Notes under the pieces: generated by a model
The model's input: the letters and a program-made list of their open reading frames with translations, nothing else
What the model was told of the DNA's origin: nothing
Databases searched by the model: none
Translations under genes and position numbers: made by a program
NCBI GenBank assembly: GCA_022385805.1
Contig: MU277769.1
Span: 20,946-84,945, forward strand
Source of the DNA: Pilatotrama ljubarskyi
Taxonomy: Eukaryota; Basidiomycota; Agaricomycetes; Polyporales; Polyporaceae
DNA length: 64,000 nt
Direction: 5' to 3'
Part shown: piece by piece, positions 11,541 to 22,480 of the stretch
Layout: every line of letters begins with the position of its first letter
Position numbering within the stretch: the stretch's first letter is position 1

Positions 11541-12259
11541 TACTATCCCTACCACGGATATGCAAATCCTGAGGCGCTTAGGCTACAGCTCTAGCACATC
11601 TTCACCGTACCACCTGAAACTTCGTGAGCATATTCTATACGGTCTGACCTTCACTTTTGTGAGTTTTCGTGGTGAACGATGGCGTACAAGCTCGGTCGGG
11701 GCACTTCCGGTGAGGGGCATGAAAAGTTCAGGGTAATGCACATCCTCGTCGCGCAAGCGAATTGTACTCCGATTCGCGTAAATCGGCGATACCCTGCCGA
11801 CCGTCCTGCCACTGCAAGCCTCGCAGAAGGGATTCACGAATGCCACTCTCGGCTACTATCGCTTGGTAGCGGAGTGCGAAACCCTCCCTCCCTGAGCACA
11901 CTTCAGCCACATTGTTTGTATTCCTACTCTTCTAGGATACAGAGTACGGATCGGCCAAGCCTGACTGGTGCGAAAGGCTCAGCGAAGCTCATATCCAAAA
12001 TTTGAGGTTAATCGGTTAAGAAGCTGCAGCGGGATCTGGGCATCAGCAGTTGCAGAAGTGGGTACATTGGCTCTCAAAACGAGTATTTCAGACCTGTAGA
12101 CCGCAATTCTCCGTCTACCCCGTTCAAACTACATATATGGCCTCTCTATAGCATTCCGAACATACTACAAAAAGAAGCGAGAGAAGAGCATGAGCGGATG
12201 CCGCGCTATTGCAGATTTGCATTACTGTGTACTTTTGCATATCCGTGGTAGGGATAGTA
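11541..12259. mobile_element. non-autonomous DNA element with 24-bp perfect terminal inverted repeats and TA duplication
   Basis: Left end 11543-11566 and right end 12234-12257 are perfect inverted copies of a 24-bp sequence starting CTATCCCTACCACGGATA and ending TGCAAA. Each is flanked outside by TA (11541-11542 and 12258-12259), a Tc1/mariner-type target-site duplication. TGCAAAT recurs just inside the right end in inverted orientation. The 715-bp interior has no transposase-like frame, so this looks like a MITE or a deleted mariner-type element. It lies in the divergent intergenic region upstream of both the hydrophilic-protein gene (-) and the gene at 12735 (+). Confidence 0.6.
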
Positions 12260-12734
12260 CTACAGGATCGTGACAGGTACCACCGTGCAGGTCTGTGTCT
12301 AGAGTCGGATACTCGATGGATCCTTCGGATGCTAGTGGCTTCGCGGCGCTGGTACATAGCACAAAATGGTCGCTGATTGATTGGCCTCGAGGAGTGGTTG
12401 CACTGGAGTGACCATGACAGGACACAGAGACAAGACCGACTTCGGACTGCGAAAGTCCACAAAAGGGTATATCCACGTGGCAAGCCTCCACGCGTGCCAC
12501 CTTCCGGCTTTGCCCCCGCCGATCATGACCGTACATACTGCCGGTGTTGCGCTCGACCATCTCAGTCGCACATGCATTCTCTTGTTCCCACTACAGCTCT
12601 GAACAGGCCAGCGTCTTCACCTCCGCAGGTTCCGTAGCTCGCTCTCAACCGACTTTGTCGGTGCCCTCATCCTTCGCTGCAGTGACTCGGCATCCGACGT
12701 TCACGCCTACAGATCTCGGGATCTACTTGTCAAC

Positions 12735-14148
12735 ATGTCGAGGTGAGAGTGCATTCCTCTCCTCGCCTGCCCGATCTAACTCGGACTGCAGCTGGTTCAG
12801 AGCGGTCCTGCAGCGTGTGTCTGGTCGGTTGTTCCCTGGCTTTTCCCCCACCAAGCCTCGAGCGAGCGAATTGCGACTCCGCCACGGTTCCAAGACGCCA
12901 TCGACCGCTACAGAACCGCACGGTCGCCCATCCGCACGCTCTCACAGCTTGCCGGTCTTCACTCTAGGGACACTGCGTGCAGCCAAACTCACTTCGGACG
13001 ATCTCATCTCGCTCTCCGAGGAGCACAACGCTATCCTAGTCCGCTTCGCAAATCGACGGCCAAATGCACCCGAGGAAACGACGCCTGCGGCTCGGATCCT
13101 CATGCATCCTACCGCTAAGCGGGCACTTCGGCCGCAACACCTTCAGGGTTTCCTGTATTACTGGCGGCCTCCTCGCGGCGTCACGCCGCTCGCGGGTGAA
13201 TTCAGGTTTCGTGTGACTTCGGACGATGATCCCTCATCCTGGAGGCTCGGGAAGCCCTATTTCGTGCGCCACGGTTTGCCTTGGCGCCTCTCTCTTCTGA
13301 AGATCGCATGGCGTCCTTCGTACGAGCCCTTACGCAGAAAGCTCCTTGAGGAGGGCCTCGTAGATGAAGGTACAATGAACCTTGCTCAGGAGCTAGGGCA
13401 GAAATACAACTTGTGGCGAGAGAGCAAGCTCATCGTGCATTCCTTTTTTCAACCGTTCCTCATCGACCTCAGCCAGCCCATCTTCACGTTCTACCTCCTC
13501 GGTCGCGATACAATCCGCCGGTGTCTGGTCCCCAACATGATGTCGATTAGGCAAGGTGGCGTCGATCACCCCGTTCGACCATTCGCAGGTTTGTACCACC
13601 CCATGGGGCAGCTCTGATCTTGCAAGCCTCGACTCTTCCTTTCACGGGCGCTGACCCGGTTGCGTTCTGCAGGGAAGCTTCTCTGCTCCTTCGAGCCGCT
13701 CTGGGAGTACGACGCCGCATCCGACCGGTACCCGCGGAGAGTCGTCATGCGCGTCCGACAAGTCATCGGATCCTTGACGTTTGCGGACGGCTACCAGGGC
13801 ACTCGGGGTCTCCTTCCGCCGTCCGCGGGCGCCCTCGTGCCCACCTATCGCAGCTCTCCCGGCGACGGTCACGTGATCTCAAAGCCGTGGTCCGTCGATA
13901 TCGACGTCGACCTCGGTTACAAGGAGATGGAGCTGCTCTTCGCGCAGAGTCCAGGAGAACGACACCTGTTGCGCATACTAAGCACGTTACAGATCAATCG
14001 CGTCCGGCGCGGGGAGAAACTATGGGCATTTCGGGAGGCGCCTCACGACTTTCTCGAAATCAAGGGTCCCACCAAAAGCAGTACAAGCAGCTCGCATCCC
14101 CCAGGGCCCGAGGGTGCTCTCGATCGGACACCCGGCTCCCTGATGTAG
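12735..14148 (+). CDS. unrecognised Agaricomycete family protein (paralogue of the gene at about 20933-22480)
   Basis: Exons 12735..12742, 12792..13588 and 13673..14148 give 426 aa in frame. The start is a tiny first exon, ATG TCG AG, followed by GTGAGA; its phase fits the next acceptor exactly, and no other ATG precedes the conserved region. Conserved blocks shared with the paralogue: FTLxTLRxxxLTxxD, LQGFLYYWRPPRGVTPLAG, HGLPWRLSLLKIAW, YEPLRRKLLEEGLVDEGTMN, VHSFFQPF, and KLLCSFEP after the second intron. I know no domain name for these blocks. No signal peptide or transmembrane helix is evident, so it is a soluble protein of unknown function. It sits 0.4 kb upstream of the DUF6535 gene in the same direction. 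Confidence 0.7.
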
Positions 14149-14525
14149 TCGTTCCGAGGCTCGTGATGTGTCGACGTCTGCAGGACGGCTGAAATTCATG
14201 TGTATCGACAGAGCTGTGTGAGATATTGCCAACATACGTGGTTCAGGCTTAAGCTGTCCCTTCCGACACGCTATATGCTAGTGGATATACCACACGGATT
14301 CACGGTATGGAGTCGGCTCGTGCCCCGTCCGCGATAGTATCTACTGCGGAGGTGGGGCTGTGCGATACTTGGCGACCGCATAAACCGGTACGGGCATCGT
14401 ATTCGGCGCTTCTACCTCTCGTTCTACTCGCTCTGCTATTCCCCAAGCCCCCACCGAACAGACAAAACAGGGACAACAGCATACTAACATAGTCTTCGCA
14501 ATCAATCACTCTTGTCGACAGCGAA

Positions 14526-17066
14526 ATGATTGGTCTGAATTCACAGAATCCCGCCTTTCCGGAAGAGGTTCCCCTTCCAAAGCTCCGCACGCCCAGCACA
14601 GCGACGGGACACAAAGCGTCCCCCTCAGACAATCCTCCCGCGCTCGTTGAGGTACGCTATACCGTGATGATGCCTTCGAAGCCGAAATGAAACCGGCTTT
14701 CAATGAAGGGCACTCCTGAAGCGCCGATCCCTAGTCCTTCTCTCCCGTGGCCGATTGAACAGTATCCGTGGTACTCGGATGTCCCAACACCTTTCGAGGT
14801 AACTTTTCACCCGCTTTACGTTGCACTCCCACTGTGTTCTCGCTGCTACTCGCAGATGAGGAGCCCTGATGATGAAACGCCCTCTGAACGCTTCACCGCC
14901 CAGGAACGCGCGCAGGCATGGTCAACCGCATCGGAGATTGTGAAGATCTACAGCGACGACATGGTCAAGCGCATGAACGCCGAGATCGACACGCTCCTCG
15001 TTTACGTGCGTCGCTTTCGTGCTCTGCTCAGATGATCCCACTTCACACGCGAGCGTTGGCTAGGCGGGGCTGTTCTCCGCGATCCTCACAGCTTTCAACG
15101 TCGAGTCCTACACTCTACTTCAGCCCGCGCAGCCTGATCCCACTCTCCTTGCCCTAGAGCGTATCTCTGCTCAGCTGGGAAGCTTTCTCGTGCAGCCCCC
15201 CCTCGTCAACTCAACCCAGCCACCATTTCGACAGTCCGACGCCGCATCGGGATCCACAGCGCCTCCACTTTGGGCTGTCTGGCTTAACGTCTTCTGGTTC
15301 TCGAGCCTGATCTGCAGCCTCGCGGCAGCTTCGATCGGCATAACCATCAAACAGTGGCTCCACGAATACACGAGCGGACTATCTGGTACTTCTCGTCGTA
15401 CCGCCCGCTTGAGACAGCATCGACTCAACTGCTTCGCGAGGTGGCACGTTGCCGAGATAACAGCGGCGCTGCCCGTAGTCCTGCAGCTGGCACTTCTTCT
15501 GTATTCGCTTGGACTGCTCCTGCTCCTGTGGAACCTCCACCGAGCCGTCGCCATCGTCGCAACAGCGCTTTTCGGCGTCCTCTTCTCGTTTATCTTTCTC
15601 AGCTCCGTCCTGCCCGTGTTCCGCAGCGACTGCCCCTACCTCTCTCCCCAATCTCTCGCGCTGTACGCATTCTGGACGAGGAGCGTCGCTTGGTTCCACC
15701 AGGCCGCTTATGCGGGCACCCGCAGGGTCGTGCTCGCTCTGCTGCAAGCCACGAATGCGTTACCGGTTCCTCTGCGCATCCCGCTTCGTCTGCGGCAGAC
15801 CAGATGGAGCCTCTTCTTGGAACGTTGGATCGTTCGCTTCAAACGGGTCCGTAGGCTCGCCCCGAGGGTCGTCCTGTCATGGCGGGGCCAAGAGCGATTG
15901 ACGGTGTCGAAGGAACGCGATCGCCTCGATGCCGACCTGCTAGCGCAATCGTTTGACGTCGCTCTTGACGAGCAGCACCTCGATCGAGCGGTCGCGGTCG
16001 GGATCGCGGAGCTCTCGCCGCCGGCGGTCTTGCACTGTTGTGACAAGCTCTCGAAGTCGCTGTCCAGGCACGGGAACGCACGCGCAAGTGCTGGGACGAG
16101 CGTCAACGCTCTCGTGATGCGGGAACGGTTCTGGACGAGCCTAGTGCAGTCGCTTCTGATGGGTAGCGGCAGCTTGAGCGCATCGAAATGTCGGGACGCG
16201 AAGGGCGACTGGCGGGCACCCAACGGAGAAGTCGTCTTTCGCCGCACAGACATTGACCACGGGTTCTACAACTCTATCTCCGTGCGGGTGATGTACCGCG
16301 GTTATCCCTGGCCTAGGGACATCAGCTGGCTCGTCAAAGCGTACGCCGTCTTGGTGGTTCATGGCTGCTCCAAGGAACCTGAGGCGGTCCGCTGGGCAGC
16401 CCAAGCACTTTGCACCCTCTACCGTGACACGGAGCGAGCTGCAGGTCACGACTTGCTCGGGCGTTCCGCCAGCGAAATGCGTGCGTGCGATTTCGCACTT
16501 TGTCGTCCGTAGCTAGACCCTGGCTAACGACCTTCGTCCGTCTGCCAGTGGCGGCAGCGGCAGCCGTTGTGGTTTCTAGGATGAACGTCGGGCCCGGAGG
16601 TCCCGCACGCGACGACTGCTACGTCTTGGGCACGGACATCGGGGCAATGAACCTCGTCTGGGATGCAGCGCTCCGCTCTCGCGCATCGGGCGATTCTGTC
16701 CATGCTACGGCCCTCTCCACCTTCGCCCAGCATGCACTGAGGGCGCTCATCGAACGCCTCAGATACACAAAGCGGTCTCGGCCGAGGACCATCCTCATGC
16801 TTGACCGGGACACGCGTGCCGTGCAGCACCTGCTGTATGAGCTAGGACAGCCCGAGTCGTATCCTCTTTTGTCCGCGAACATTTTGGATGCCCTCGCATC
16901 CCTGGACTATATTCGCCGGAGCGGATGGTTATCCCGGAAAATGGGAGACGTGCGGCGGAACTTCGACGCAGCTCGGGCGCAGCGTCCCCCGGATTGTGAG
17001 AGCGCGGAGGGAGAGCAGGTCTCGGTGAGTTTTTTTTGGCCTCTTAACGACATGATGTGCCGCTAA
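14526..17066 (+). CDS. DUF6535-domain membrane protein, copy 1
   Basis: Exons 14526..14651, 14709..14798, 14856..15005, 15064..16480 and 16549..17066 give 766 aa, all phases consistent. Exon 3 ends MVKRMNAEIDTLLVY; exon 4 opens AGLFSAILTAFNVESYTLL. Then comes the DUF6535 core: WLNVFWFSSLICSLAAASIG, ITIKQWLHEYTSGLSGTSRR, and two strongly hydrophobic segments near 15480-15620 (VVLQLALLLYSLGLLLLLWN and a following helix). That makes about four transmembrane helices in the N-terminal half, followed by a soluble C-terminal region. Function of the family is unknown. The last exon could be spliced after 17034 (a GTGAGT is present), so the final 10 residues are uncertain. A copy of this gene's 3' tail recurs at 20238-20615, and a second full member lies at 50.7-53.3 kb. 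Confidence 0.8.
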
Positions 17067-18470
17067 GAGCATGTTTAGACCGAAATCATCTAGTAGCGGT
17101 AAAGCAGGCGTCCATCATTCAGCTGGATTGGCGGGCGGTGGATATTCAGTGAAGCCTCCCGTCGACACATGAAGAGGCTGGGGTATGTTCATCGTCGATC
17201 CAAGGGGACTTCCTCGTCTATGTCCTGCGTGTATCACCTAAGGTTGCTTCCGGCCTACCTAGAACCCGTGAGTGTTAATGAATCGAAACTACCACCAAGC
17301 TGGCTTCCCAGAACAATCGCATTTCGCACATACACTGAGGGGGCCGATCACCGTCTCGGGGCGTGATATACAACCCCAGCTATGTGTCGACGTGACTGGG
17401 GAGCTTCGTTCAGCAAGTAAAGTCGCTGCAAAGTCGAGCCAAAGTCTACACGTCCGAGGCACGGAGGATGGGTGATTTACGATGTCATAAGAGGCTGCGG
17501 AGATCTCAAAGGCGCGGATACTCATAGCAAGGAGTGGACCGATTGCATATCCTTGCGGGGTGGTTGCCGGTGCACACCGACTGGACCCAGGGCGCCACTT
17601 GAAGTACCGGTGGGCGTTTTGCCCTGGGCGTGCGCAGTCGACGTGCGTGAATGGGTTGCGTCTCATTTGTGCGCAACCCTCGAATCTCGCAGCGTACCAA
17701 TCGTACACTGGAGCCATTATTACAGAAGGCCGAGCTACTAGTGAGGGTCGGTCCACCATTCGTAGGTGGTTGACAGTACAGTATGACGGGCGACGAGAGA
17801 GGTCTACGGGCACCAGACAGCCTTCGCCGACGGGCTCGAAAGCTCTAATCCAGGCGATAGGTAGAGATTTACGCTTCGCAGGAGAAAGGCAGACGGGGGA
17901 TCCGGACGGGCACTTGCATGAGACGGGTTGCACTGACTGCCGTGCTATAGAGGCTGTTCAATTGGTCAGCGAGTCGCAGGACGTCAGAGAAAGTGAGAGC
18001 GAGGCCCGGAGTGCTGTAGTAGGTACTTTAGGCATAGCTACAGACATAGACCAGATCAAACGAGCGAAGCAGCGAGTCAGCGCCGCGAGAGCGGAGCAAG
18101 CAAGTAATACTGTATGTAATAAAGCTTCGGTCGGAGCTCCTATCAGGATATTGCCCGAGTAAGCTGACTTTCATTGTGCAGCCTCCGTCTCACGGGCGCC
18201 TAAACACATGTCCCTCTCCCCCTCTTCTGTCTCTTCCCACCACTCTCCGCCGCAAATTGATGACCATCGCACCGAGGTTACCCTGACTCTTCAAAGGCTT
18301 CTGCTTAGATTCCAGAGAGTTGTATGACTCGCCATTAATAGTACACCGTGTCGAAACTCCTCTTACTCTTCCGTTGACTCTCGACCGCCACCGTTGCCTC
18401 GAAACATTCCGCCATGCCTCGTTGGCGCCACATCTGCCCTGGCTTTCCATCGCCACACGGTGCCCATCTT
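17067..18470. other. intergenic, 1.4 kb; first part duplicated at 20.3-20.6 kb
   Basis: No gene supported. Stretches around 17067-17095 and 17320-17545 match 20325-20615 (for example CGCACATACACTGAGGGGG at 17325 and 20381), so this is the 3' flank of the DUF6535 gene included in a segmental duplication. About 230 bp (roughly 17095-17320) is present only here. A 200-codon open frame at 17560-18162 has no recognisable protein character. Confidence 0.5.
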
Positions 18471-18474
18471 TTTG

Positions 18475-18486
18475 GTATAAAAGGGC
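18475..18486 (+). promoter_or_regulatory. TATA box of the WD40 gene
   Basis: TATAAAAG at 18476-18483 in a pyrimidine-rich leader, 146 bp upstream of the ATG at 18622. It is a strong consensus TATA element. Confidence 0.55.
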
Positions 18487-18621
18487 CTTGCTGATCCAGC
18501 GTTCCGCTGATCTCAACCTCCCAGCCTCTCTCCGCAATACCTCCACCCCCGCTTCCGCTCATACTGTACATACCAAACTAAACGCACCTCCCTGACCAAC
18601 CTCACCATTACCAGCCTTAGA

Positions 18622-20149
18622 ATGTCCCACTTGTTCTCCACGTCCTCGCCCTCCTCCCTTGCTGAATCTTCGGACGTACCCACAAGCCCGCCACCGGTCC
18701 CTTCTGCCGGCGATCGGGAGGCTGAACGTAAGCTGACATTACCTACTTGCTCGCGATTGACTGAAGTATATTAACAGACATGATGTGCACTCCGTATCCG
18801 GTGCTCTCGACCTCGGCCGTTGAAGTCGCTCTCGACGACTCGAACATTCAACGCCCAGTGGAAACTGAAGGGGCGAACACTCTTCATGGCGACATAAGTG
18901 ATCTGCACGAGCATAAACAGGTACTAGAAGTGGTCCAAGGTCATCAATCGGATGAAGATGCAGAGCCAGACGATATTCCGGACGCGGTGCCACAACCACC
19001 CCCCACTACTCCAGCTGCGTCCGGCAGTGATCGGCCATATCGGTGCGGTCACAGCGCTTGCATACGCTCACGACAGCAAACTCGTCGCGAGTGGTGCCGA
19101 AGACTCGACAATCGTCCTCTGGGACGCGACAAGCCAGACGATCGTCCGGCGATTGGAGGCCCACACCGACACCATCTGGGCACTCGCATTCTCCCCCGAC
19201 GACAAGCGTCTTGCTTCCGCCAGTGCGGACGGTAACGTCATCGTGGAACATTGAGACTAGCGAGCAGCTGGCGACGCTGTCTGGCCACAAGGAGACCATC
19301 CACCCCATGGCATGGTCCTCCGACGGCAAGCACATCGCGACAGGTTCAGATGATACGACAGTGCGCCTCTGGGACGCCGAAACGTACGAGCAGCTCTTCG
19401 TGCTCGAGGGCCACAACACGATGGTCACTGTCGTGAAGTTCTCGCACGACAATTGCTTGCTCGCGTCCGGCGGCGCAGACTGCTGCTGCCACATTTGGGA
19501 CGTCAAGACGGGCGCTGTGCACGCAGTGCTGCGGGGCCACGAAGGCATGATCTGGGACGTCGACTTCGACGCGGAGAATCAGCGCATCGTCTCCAGCTCC
19601 GACGATGGGACCGCGCGCATCTGGAACGTCGCCACTGGCGAGTTGCTCGTTTGCATCCATGAGCACTGTGGGCCGACATGGAATGTCTCATTCTCCAACG
19701 ACGGCATGCGCGTCCTCACAGCATCCGCCGACTCAACCATGAAGATATGCGATGCTTTCACTGGCGAGCGCCAGCTCACGCTGATGGACCATGAAAGCGC
19801 GGTCCACACGGCGTGCTTTTCGCCCAACGGGAGATATGTCTCGTCCGCATCATGCGACAACACCGTTCGCTTCTGGCGGACGGCCGACGGCTCGTCCGTT
19901 TAGACGTTCAACGAGCACCACGACGGGGTCACTTTGGTGGTGTTCAGCCCTGACGGCAATACTCTGGCGTCTGGCGCAGATGACGGGACGGTTCGCATCC
20001 GGGCAGTGAACGAGTGGGATCCTGATCGCGCAGAGCAAGAGGACGATGATAATCCCGCAGTTGAAGAGGACCCGCGTCCCGAGATCGACCAAAACGCTTC
20101 CGTTCTTGATGAAGGGGATCATGGCAATTCAACCGCCCGTGCAGACTAA
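18622..20149 (+). pseudogene. WD40-repeat protein gene broken by two frameshifts and an internal stop
   Basis: Starts MSHLFSTSSPSSLAESSD at 18622; exon 1 ends 18727 and exon 2 begins 18778. An acidic N-terminal region is followed by about eight WD40 repeats with typical WD dipeptides (IVLWDATS, VRLWDAET, CHIWDVKT, ARIWNVAT, VRFWRTAD). A WD40 domain would form a beta-propeller for protein binding. The frame changes twice, near 19020-19035 (before HIGAVTALAYAHDS) and near 19240 (VI then WNIETSEQ, where GTGGAAC has lost two bases or gained one). A TAG at 19901-19903 interrupts the last propeller blade. After it the frame runs on in good WD40 sequence (TFNEHHDGVTLVVFSPDGN) to a stop at 20147-20149. 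Three lesions in 1.5 kb point to a pseudogene. Sequencing error could explain one of them, but hardly all. Confidence 0.8.
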
Positions 20150-20237
20150 TCATTTGGCCCATATCTTTCTCTGCTCCGCCGTAGCAAGCGAGTGTATCCT
20201 CCTCTCTTTGTATCACGATGTACTACAATTTGGACGA

Positions 20238-20615
20238 ATGAATCTATATGTGCGGCGGAACTTCGACGGAGCTCGGGCGCAGCGTGCTCCCCATTGTGAG
20301 AGCATGGCAGAGGGATGGGTTTTGCGACCTCGTGAAGACACAATGTGTCGCTCAAAGCATGCTGCTACCGAAGTCATCTCGCACATACACTGAGGGGGAC
20401 GAATCGTGTCGTGGTCTCGGAGAGATCTCAAGTTGATAACATCCCATTGCTACTATGTGTCGACGTGACTTGGGGGCTTCGTGGAGTCAAGTAGACGCAA
20501 TGCTCAGTCCAATCGAAGTCAATTGACGTCTCCGAGGGACGGATGACTGGTTTACTCGCGATGTCATAGCAGGTGGTCGAGTCCCATAGAGGGGCGAATG
20601 GCGCGCCAGTGCAAT
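20238..20615 (+). pseudogene. detached 3' tail of a DUF6535 gene (duplicated segment)
   Basis: From about 20246 the sequence repeats the last coding exon of the DUF6535 gene: VRRNFDGARAQRAPHCES here against VRRNFDAARAQRPPDCES at 16950-17004, with about 40 nearly identical bases. The match continues through the 3' flank (17067-17545) to about 20615. Nothing of the upstream 2.4 kb of the gene is present, so this is a truncated duplicate. It directly precedes the paralogue of the gene that lies upstream of the intact DUF6535 gene. Confidence 0.8.
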
Positions 20616-20932
20616 GTACGGCAGGGTTCTTGGGGCTGCACGTGCCTACCCGTTTGCAACGTTGAATGCGGAGGGCCCTGGGAATGAGAAGAAACGTTCC
20701 TCGGCGGCTGCAGAAGCAGTTGGCTTTTGCCATCGTACGCAGCGTTTCCCGCTGCTGTCGTCGTCTTACACTACAACCTGAAGTCTCCGAGTACTTTTGT
20801 GTTCAACGATTCGCCTCAGAGAGTACGTTCGTGCCCCGCCAGGGCCCCAGCCTATCGCATCTGACCTCGAGCATAACTTCCAGCCTGAGAGCGCGGTCAG
20901 CTGTCCCACCGCTGCTTGCCTCGTCACACCTC

Positions 20933-22480
20933 ATGTTGATTTGTGCGCCACTTTCGAGATCTCTCCGCGTCGTTGGACGTGCCAAACATACCCCGCGCGA
21001 GATTGTGCAGACTGGCATGCGCCAAAGCGGTCAAATCGCCATGGACTCGGACCAGCCGTCCGTGGCACCTCTCGCGCTCGGCAATCCGCCTCCTTCAACA
21101 ACCTCTCCCACACCCGCCGATGGCCTAACGTTCACGCTGAACACCTTGCGCCGAGAGGATCTCACTCCCGAGGACCATATTGCACTTCGCGAAGCGCGTC
21201 TCAGTTTCAACATTCGATTTAGTGGATCGCAGCGACGAGCCTGGGAAAACGATTCTACGCTCTCGGACGCCGTGGTCGGTTTCTCCGAGCCCTCAATATC
21301 CTCAGCGGAGAGACTGAACAGCAAGGAGTCTAAGGTTACATTGATCCCCGGGTTCAAGTCAGGCGAGGAGAAATTTCCCAGGTGGCTGCAAGGGTTTTTA
21401 TACTATTGGTCGCCCCCTCCGCCCATTTCGCCTCTCGCAGGGCAGATCAACTTCCGCCTCACACGCAGTAACGATCCCACGTCCTTCGAGCACGGACGGG
21501 ATTACTATCTCCGTCGTCATGGTCTGCGCTGGCGCCTCCCACTTCTCACGATTGCCTGGGCGGAGGGCTACGAGCCGCTGCGCGAGCAGCTCTTACAGGA
21601 GCGTCTCGTCGACGTGGAGACTATGGATTTTGCGCAGGCCCTCGGGAAGGAGTACAAGCTCAAACGGAACCACAGCCGTGTCGTGCACTCGTTCTACCAG
21701 CCATTCACGATGGACCTCGGAACGCACAATTATACGTTATATTTCTTGGGTCGAGCGAATCTTCACCGTTCATTGCTCCATAACTTCTACGCCTTCAAAG
21801 GCACCAAAGTCACACACCAGACCCTGCCCTTCGTAGGTTCGTCTCCACACATTTTTTTTGTTTTCCGCACGTCTGCTGCGGGGTGCTGGGCATTTTCTGA
21901 CACGATGCGTTCAGGTAAACTGCTCTGCTGCTTCGAGCCATACAGCGATAATGCTCTCCGCCACCTTCCTTGGTCGAGCCGCTCACGTAAGATCGCGATG
22001 CGCGTCCTCCGCGTCCTTGAGCCCGTCGCGTTTGCGGAGAATTACAAGGGGCCCCGAAACATACCTCCGCCAGCCGCCGGAGAACTGGTGCGTACCTACA
22101 CCCGCAAGAGCAAGCCCGGGACAGTTCAAGCTGGTCACACCATCCCGGGCCGTATCTCCGCTGCGTGGACGGTGTGGAGCGTCGACGCGGATAGGCAGCG
22201 AGAGATGCAAGTGCTATTCGAACATCAGAATCTGCAACGTGGACAGGTACATGGGCGTGAGGGATATAAAGCGCGGCTGAAACCCACGCCGCTGAGCTGC
22301 AGTAGCATCTTTCATCCTCGCGAATATGACGGACAGTATTTGGCTACTACTTGCTTCAGAGTGCTATACATGTGTATATCGGCTGTCGCGGACACGTCAA
22401 TGAGTATCTTGTGCACGGTCTGCGTCGTCATGAATCGTTGCCGATGCAGCCTGAACGGCGTGAACGAGTTGGAAGTATGA
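20933..22480 (+). CDS. unrecognised Agaricomycete family protein (paralogue of the gene at 12735-14148)
   Basis: Two exons, about 20933..21836 and 21915..22480; the 78-nt intron has good GT and AG ends and falls at the same place (before GKLLCCFEP) as in the paralogue. The start could be the ATG at 20933, 21017 or 21041; the conserved region begins just after, at FTLNTLRREDLTPEDHIAL. Shared blocks are LQGFLYYWSPPPPISPLAG, HGLRWRLPLLTIAW, GYEPLREQLLQERLVD, VHSFYQPFTMDLG and KLLCCFEP. The last 60 or so codons (after about 22245) are Cys/Val-rich and not conserved with the paralogue, and a GTACAT follows LQRGQ, so a further intron or an earlier end is possible. No known domain; unknown function. 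Confidence 0.65.
   Translation: MLICAPLSRSLRVVGRAKHTPREIVQTGMRQSGQIAMDSDQPSVAPLALGNPPPSTTSPTPADGLTFTLNTLRREDLTPEDHIALREARLSFNIRFSGSQRRAWENDSTLSDAVVGFSEPSISSAERLNSKESKVTLIPGFKSGEEKFPRWLQGFLYYWSPPPPISPLAGQINFRLTRSNDPTSFEHGRDYYLRRHGLRWRLPLLTIAWAEGYEPLREQLLQERLVDVETMDFAQALGKEYKLKRNHSRVVHSFYQPFTMDLGTHNYTLYFLGRANLHRSLLHNFYAFKGTKVTHQTLPFVGSSPHIFFVFRTSAAGCWAFSDTMRSGKLLCCFEPYSDNALRHLPWSSRSRKIAMRVLRVLEPVAFAENYKGPRNIPPPAAGELVRTYTRKSKPGTVQAGHTIPGRISAAWTVWSVDADRQREMQVLFEHQNLQRGQVHGREGYKARLKPTPLSCSSIFHPREYDGQYLATTCFRVLYMCISAVADTSMSILCTVCVVMNRCRCSLNGVNELEV

Noticed and set aside
17560..18162. 200-codon plus-strand frame
   Set aside because: No recognisable segments, no splice partners, and part of the area is duplicated non-coding flank.
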